Source: Pardosa pseudoannulata
Lineage: Eukaryota; Arthropoda; Arachnida; Araneae; Lycosidae
NCBI GenBank assembly: GCA_032207245.1
Contig: CM063510.1
Location: 53,098,493 to 53,162,492, forward strand
Direction of reading: 5' to 3'
Length of the DNA: 64,000 nt
The stretch's first letter is position 1. Every line of letters starts with the position of its first letter. The position numbers and the translations under genes were made by a program. Positions 60,566 to 64,000 of the stretch are shown here, piece by piece. A model generated the notes under the pieces. The model did not search any database. It saw only the letters and a list, made by a program, of their open reading frames with translations, and was not told the origin of the DNA.

Positions 60566-60568
<3 letters not shown>
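59601..60568. other. No gene seen
   Basis: AT-rich sequence with stops in all frames; nothing recognised. Confidence 0.5.

Positions 60569-60640
<72 letters not shown>
60569..60640. repeat. (AT)n microsatellite
   Basis: About 70 bp of AT dinucleotides; the Ile/Tyr frame across it is an artefact. Confidence 0.95.
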
Positions 60641-60644
<4 letters not shown>

Positions 60645-60649
60645 GACAC

Positions 60650-60900
60650 GTTCCACTAACCGATACTAGAGTCCTGACATCATTTTCATAGTTCTCTTCA
60701 AATCTCAAATCACACTATTGTTAATCATCTTCAATGGCGTCTCACATTGGCGCCCAACTTTTAACAAAGGCAGGCTTAGCTGCTTCGGGTAGCCACAGAT
60801 CTGTTCGCGGAATGTGTACACTGCTCTCTCCTTTGATCACTGAGCCGGATTTATGTGGCTCCTCACGTTGTGTCACTCTCAGTAAATAATCCTTAATTAA
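60650..60900 (+). other. Possible LTR end with primer-binding site
   Basis: TTGGCGCCCAAC at 60755-60766 follows GGCGTCTCACA. TGGCGCC-type primer-binding sites just after an LTR ending in CA are typical of retroviral-like LTR retrotransposons. No LTR start, second LTR, gag or pol was found, so this would be a short fragment at best. Confidence 0.3.
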
Positions 60901-60943
60901 AATCTTTTAAAATTAATCTGCAATTTAAATCCTGACATAAATA

Positions 60944-60947
<4 letters not shown>

Positions 60948-61000
<53 letters not shown>
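60948..61000. repeat. (AT)n microsatellite
   Basis: About 50 bp of AT dinucleotides with one phase shift near 60975. Confidence 0.95.
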
Positions 61001-61480
61001 TACATAACTTTACTATTTCCTTAAAACCTCCTATCTCCTACACTAAATCCTTAAAATCTTTTCCCAGCCTCTTAAGGTCTTAATCAAAGCAGTTTTTTCG
61101 ACTTATATAATATTTCGATCCATTTCCCAAGATTTCTATCCTATAGATGTAAATTTTCTGTTTATTCAATACATTTCCCAGCTGTCTCCGGCAAATGGCT
61201 CCACGTTTTTTTCTGATCTTAACACTTAATTCGCTGAGTAAGTTTCTTTTACCTTAGGAAAACTCTTTCTGTTTTCGCTCTTGGGCGTACCTCTGTTCGA
61301 GGAGAGAGATTTTTCTGTCTTTTCTTTGTCTGTCGTTGACTTGCAAAGATGTCCGTTTCAGCAGCTCTAAAATAAAGTTTCAAATACACTTGTGACGTTC
61401 TCTTCAATGTGGTTAGACTGCATCGTTCGTTATTACTGCTAGCTGATTACCTTTATCTTTAGTTTTATAATCATTGGATT

Positions 61481-61482
<2 letters not shown>
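61001..61482. other. No confident gene; possible LTR-like 3' region
   Basis: Less AT-rich than its surroundings, with AATAAAG near 61370 in CTCTAAAATAAAGTTTC followed by TGTGACGTTCTCTTCAATG. That arrangement would fit the R/U5 part of an LTR, and TCTTCAATG is shared with 60727 near the possible primer-binding site. No boundaries were established. Confidence 0.3.

Positions 61483-61517
<35 letters not shown>
61483..61517. repeat. (AT)n microsatellite
   Basis: About 34 bp of AT dinucleotides. Confidence 0.9.
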
Positions 61518-61521
<4 letters not shown>

Positions 61522-62183
61522 ATACGTTCAGTAAAAGATATTTGCATATTTTATTTTAAATTTAAGACACAATTACCAGAAATTAAAATTTGATTTAATA
61601 CTAAAATAATTATATTATACTTTTTTTATAATTTGCTCTTGCTATAACTCTTGCTAGTCCTCTATCCATGTAATGTACAATAATAATTAAAAACTTTAAT
61701 TTTTTCACATGTAATTTTTAATTTTCTTAAATTATTGTTGTACCGTGTATTTCTTTAGTGTAACATTACCTTGTAATTACTTGTTATTAAATTGTTACCA
61801 CTTAATTTTATTTTTAGCATAATTGTAATTCTTATCAACTGTAGTACCATGTAATATTTATCCCAGTTTATTTTGTACATTTGAAATTATTTTAATTATT
61901 CTTTCTTTTACTTAATTATTAATTAGCATTGGTAATAAATTTTTTGTAATATAATACTCATGATTTTATCTTTATAATTACGTTCGTATTTTAATTATTT
62001 CCCCTTAGTTTAAGAATCACACCAAAAGTATCGTAAACCTCGTAAGCCACTGAAGATACGGCTTTCAGCCAATGAGCCCCTATACATCTTTCCAGCCTGG
62101 ATCTGGTTGCATAGAAGTTTATATATGGTTACGAAGTGAATGAAATGAAAATACGTTCGTTTAATTGTAATTTTTTCAAACGT
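61518..62183. other. No gene seen
   Basis: AT-rich to about 61990, then a mildly GC-richer patch (TCGTAAACCTCGTAAGCCAC, CCAGCCTGGATCTGGTTGC) without a frame. Confidence 0.45.
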
Positions 62184-62507
62184 TTAACCCACTGAACGGA
62201 CGCGTCGACGGGGATAAATCGACAGCGAATTCCTGTTCGAAAACGGACCTGTCGACCCCTTCTCGTTCGCACTCGTATAACACACTTTTGAGGGAAAAAA
62301 ATATTGCAAAGCGATAATAAATGAAAGAAACTAATTTTGCGTAACGGAACTCCTTTACCTTGCAGGGAAAATAACTTAAAAATTAGCCTGACAACTTTTT
62401 AAACCGGCAACTCTAGTATGATACGGTAAGTTCCGTCTGGAATTTACGAAAAGGTGACTGTTTTGAACGGGAAAAAGGTGGGGAGGGTGGTCGGTGGATG
62501 GGTTTAA
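62184..62507. mobile_element. Possible piggyBac-type end or short MITE
   Basis: TTAA (62184-62187) then CCCACTGAACGGACGCGTCG. Nearby GTCGACGGGG and CTGTCGACCCC form inverted subterminal motifs. A candidate opposite end is GGATGGGTTTAAACC near 62497-62510, but the match is weak. The TTAA-CCC start resembles the other TTAA elements in the window. Confidence 0.35.
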
Positions 62508-62548
62508 ACCAAATTTGGTAGCAGATTTTCCAGGGCTATGAATGAATC

Positions 62549-63168
62549 TTAACCCTTCGAGTGGAACACAGCGATTAAGAAAATACTCTAAAGGTTTATT
62601 GAGTCAATGGCCAAAGCGTTCTATGATTTTTTACTTCAACCTTAGTCGACTAGAATGGAATACGGGGAACCCACCCTTGTTATTGTCTCTTTACTTCCGA
62701 TTATAAATAGATATTAGATTGTTAATTTTTAATACACATAAAGCTCGTCAAGGCTCGAAAATCATCCCATAAGAAATAATGGATTCTAAAAGTACAAATA
62801 AAAATATTCTTTAAGAGAATTATTTATAATTTTTTTTTTTTTACTAAAGTTATCCAAGATATTTAAGTGGTGCAATTAGAGATAGTTACCGAAACAAAAT
62901 ACTTTGAAATAGAGATTTACAAAGCCATGAAAAGCTACCAGCGTCTTTGTGCCTCAGGGTGTAGAGGTGCATCCCTCAATAAATGTCAGTCAAAGAGGGA
63001 TGCAGTTTCTGAACAATCGACCTGACCCTCCTACCTCAAACACTGGCAGAAATGTGCATTACATCCATTTTCAGAACGTTTTTGGAGGTCGAAAATTGTA
63101 CGTGACAACCGCTTTGAAGACATCATCGGTTTGGTGGAATTGTACGTGTGAACAGCTTAGAGGTTTAA
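62549..63168. mobile_element. 640-bp piggyBac-type MITE, copy 2 (inverted)
   Basis: TTAA (62549-62552) then CCCTTCGAGTGG. The right end ACAGCTTAGAGGTTTAA has TTAA at 63165-63168. Read on the minus strand it follows 56936-57575 in order: CACACGTACAATTCCACC, CCGATGATGT, TGCACATTTCTGCCAGTG, GGTGCAATTAGAGATA-type and CCGTATTCCATTCTAGTCGA blocks. The overlapping 82-codon plus frame (62949-63197) is not conserved in copy 1. Confidence 0.85.
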
Positions 63169-63815
63169 ATCATATTAAAATCAATATCAATCACTGAACC
63201 TTCTTTAAATTTTCGTTTCATTTGATGTGTCAAAATATGTGTTTTTGTGTAATTTAAAAAAATGCTTAAGAAACTATCAAACCAACAATTAAATTTTATA
63301 TTAGTTCAATATATAAATAAAGTCTGAGTCAAAAGTATAGAACTTATGCTCGTTTTTCAACAATTTTATATATGGCTCTATGAGGTTTCATGTGTATAAA
63401 CTTAAATATAAAACTTATTGCCACTTTTTAAACTCTATATTAGGCTCTATACTAGGTGAACTCTATCTTCTTGCACATATTTGCAGTGTAGACGTTATTT
63501 TCGGGCTTAATGGAATATTTGAAAATTATATAGAACATTTTTGAAATTCTAGTCGATCTAATGTCCTGCTTTCAAAAGAATATTCTGTGGTCAGGACTGG
63601 CGAATTTTATTTGTTGAATGCCTTTTCACTTCTAATTTATTATATGCAGCTGGATCACTATGATTGTAAATTGTAATTATATCACTGCAATATCAATATC
63701 AATTTATATTGCTGTCATTTGCCCGGTTACCAGGTGCTAGTTGAAACTATATTCCTTATGAAACCGCTTTTGGAGGTTTAATACAAAGTATCTCAATTCA
63801 TTTGAAGATTTAATT

Positions 63816-63818
<3 letters not shown>
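63169..63818. other. No gene seen
   Basis: AT-rich; nothing recognised. Confidence 0.5.

Positions 63819-63906
<88 letters not shown>
63819..63906. repeat. (CT)n and (AACT)n microsatellites
   Basis: About 32 bp of CT followed by about 55 bp of the tetranucleotide AACT. Confidence 0.95.
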
Positions 63907-63907
<1 letters not shown>

Positions 63908-64000
63908 AAACAGACACACACACTCTACTGTTACTGTTTAGGTACACTTTAGCACTAACGTACTATCCGCAAAATACAGCATCTTAAAGAACTGTTATCA

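Overview
The window looks like intergenic DNA from a large, AT-rich, repeat-dense animal genome. An arthropod is likely and a chelicerate such as a spider is my best guess, but that is inference from the mixture of repeats and host-like exons. There is no long intact gene, no rRNA and no bacterial-style operon. Nearly every open frame is short and arises from microsatellites, tandem arrays or decayed transposons.

0.4-3.8 kb: two broken Tc1/mariner copies with related termini, separated and followed by AT/TG microsatellites. 4.7-5.5 kb: a 165-bp tandem satellite that stays open on the minus strand. 6.9-7.1 kb: a tRNA-derived SINE with an 11-bp target duplication. 7.6-16.1 kb: a cluster of non-autonomous Helitron copies (5' TC, 3' hairpin then CTAG). 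One is interrupted by a dead piggyBac element with TTAA ends, giving a readable nested-insertion history. A 327-bp tandem repeat lies inside this cluster.

16.2-18.7 kb: about nine copies of a ~293-bp tandem repeat, one interrupted by a ~64-bp C run. 19.9-20.2 kb: a long foldback. 20.4-21.9 kb: AT/GT microsatellite, another Helitron 5' end and a 23-bp minisatellite. 22.5-25.5 kb: a segmental duplication on either side of an internally deleted Tc1-like element. 28-32 kb: a 465-bp duplication, a 65-bp perfect palindrome, a 259-bp tandem array and a hAT-like MITE with 8-bp target duplication. 34-36 kb: SINEs.

36.4-44.6 kb: two neighbouring large tandem arrays (about 1.55 kb x 3 and about 1.9 kb x 2) that share a segment. 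46.4-48 kb: the most gene-like part. A first exon like the N-terminus of arthropod SWIM/YqaJ-type proteins and a THAP zinc-finger exon face each other. Each is preceded by the same 25-bp CRE-containing motif, so the motif forms an inverted repeat around the pair.

48.7-55.3 kb: further tandem arrays and a piggyBac-type MITE. 55.6-59.6 kb: a ~379-bp tandem array whose unit contains a tRNA-derived SINE. It carries two piggyBac-type insertions and one inverted unit. 60-64 kb: microsatellites, a possible retroelement primer-binding site and a second copy of the 640-bp MITE.

All calls come from reading the sequence; no alignment or database search was run.
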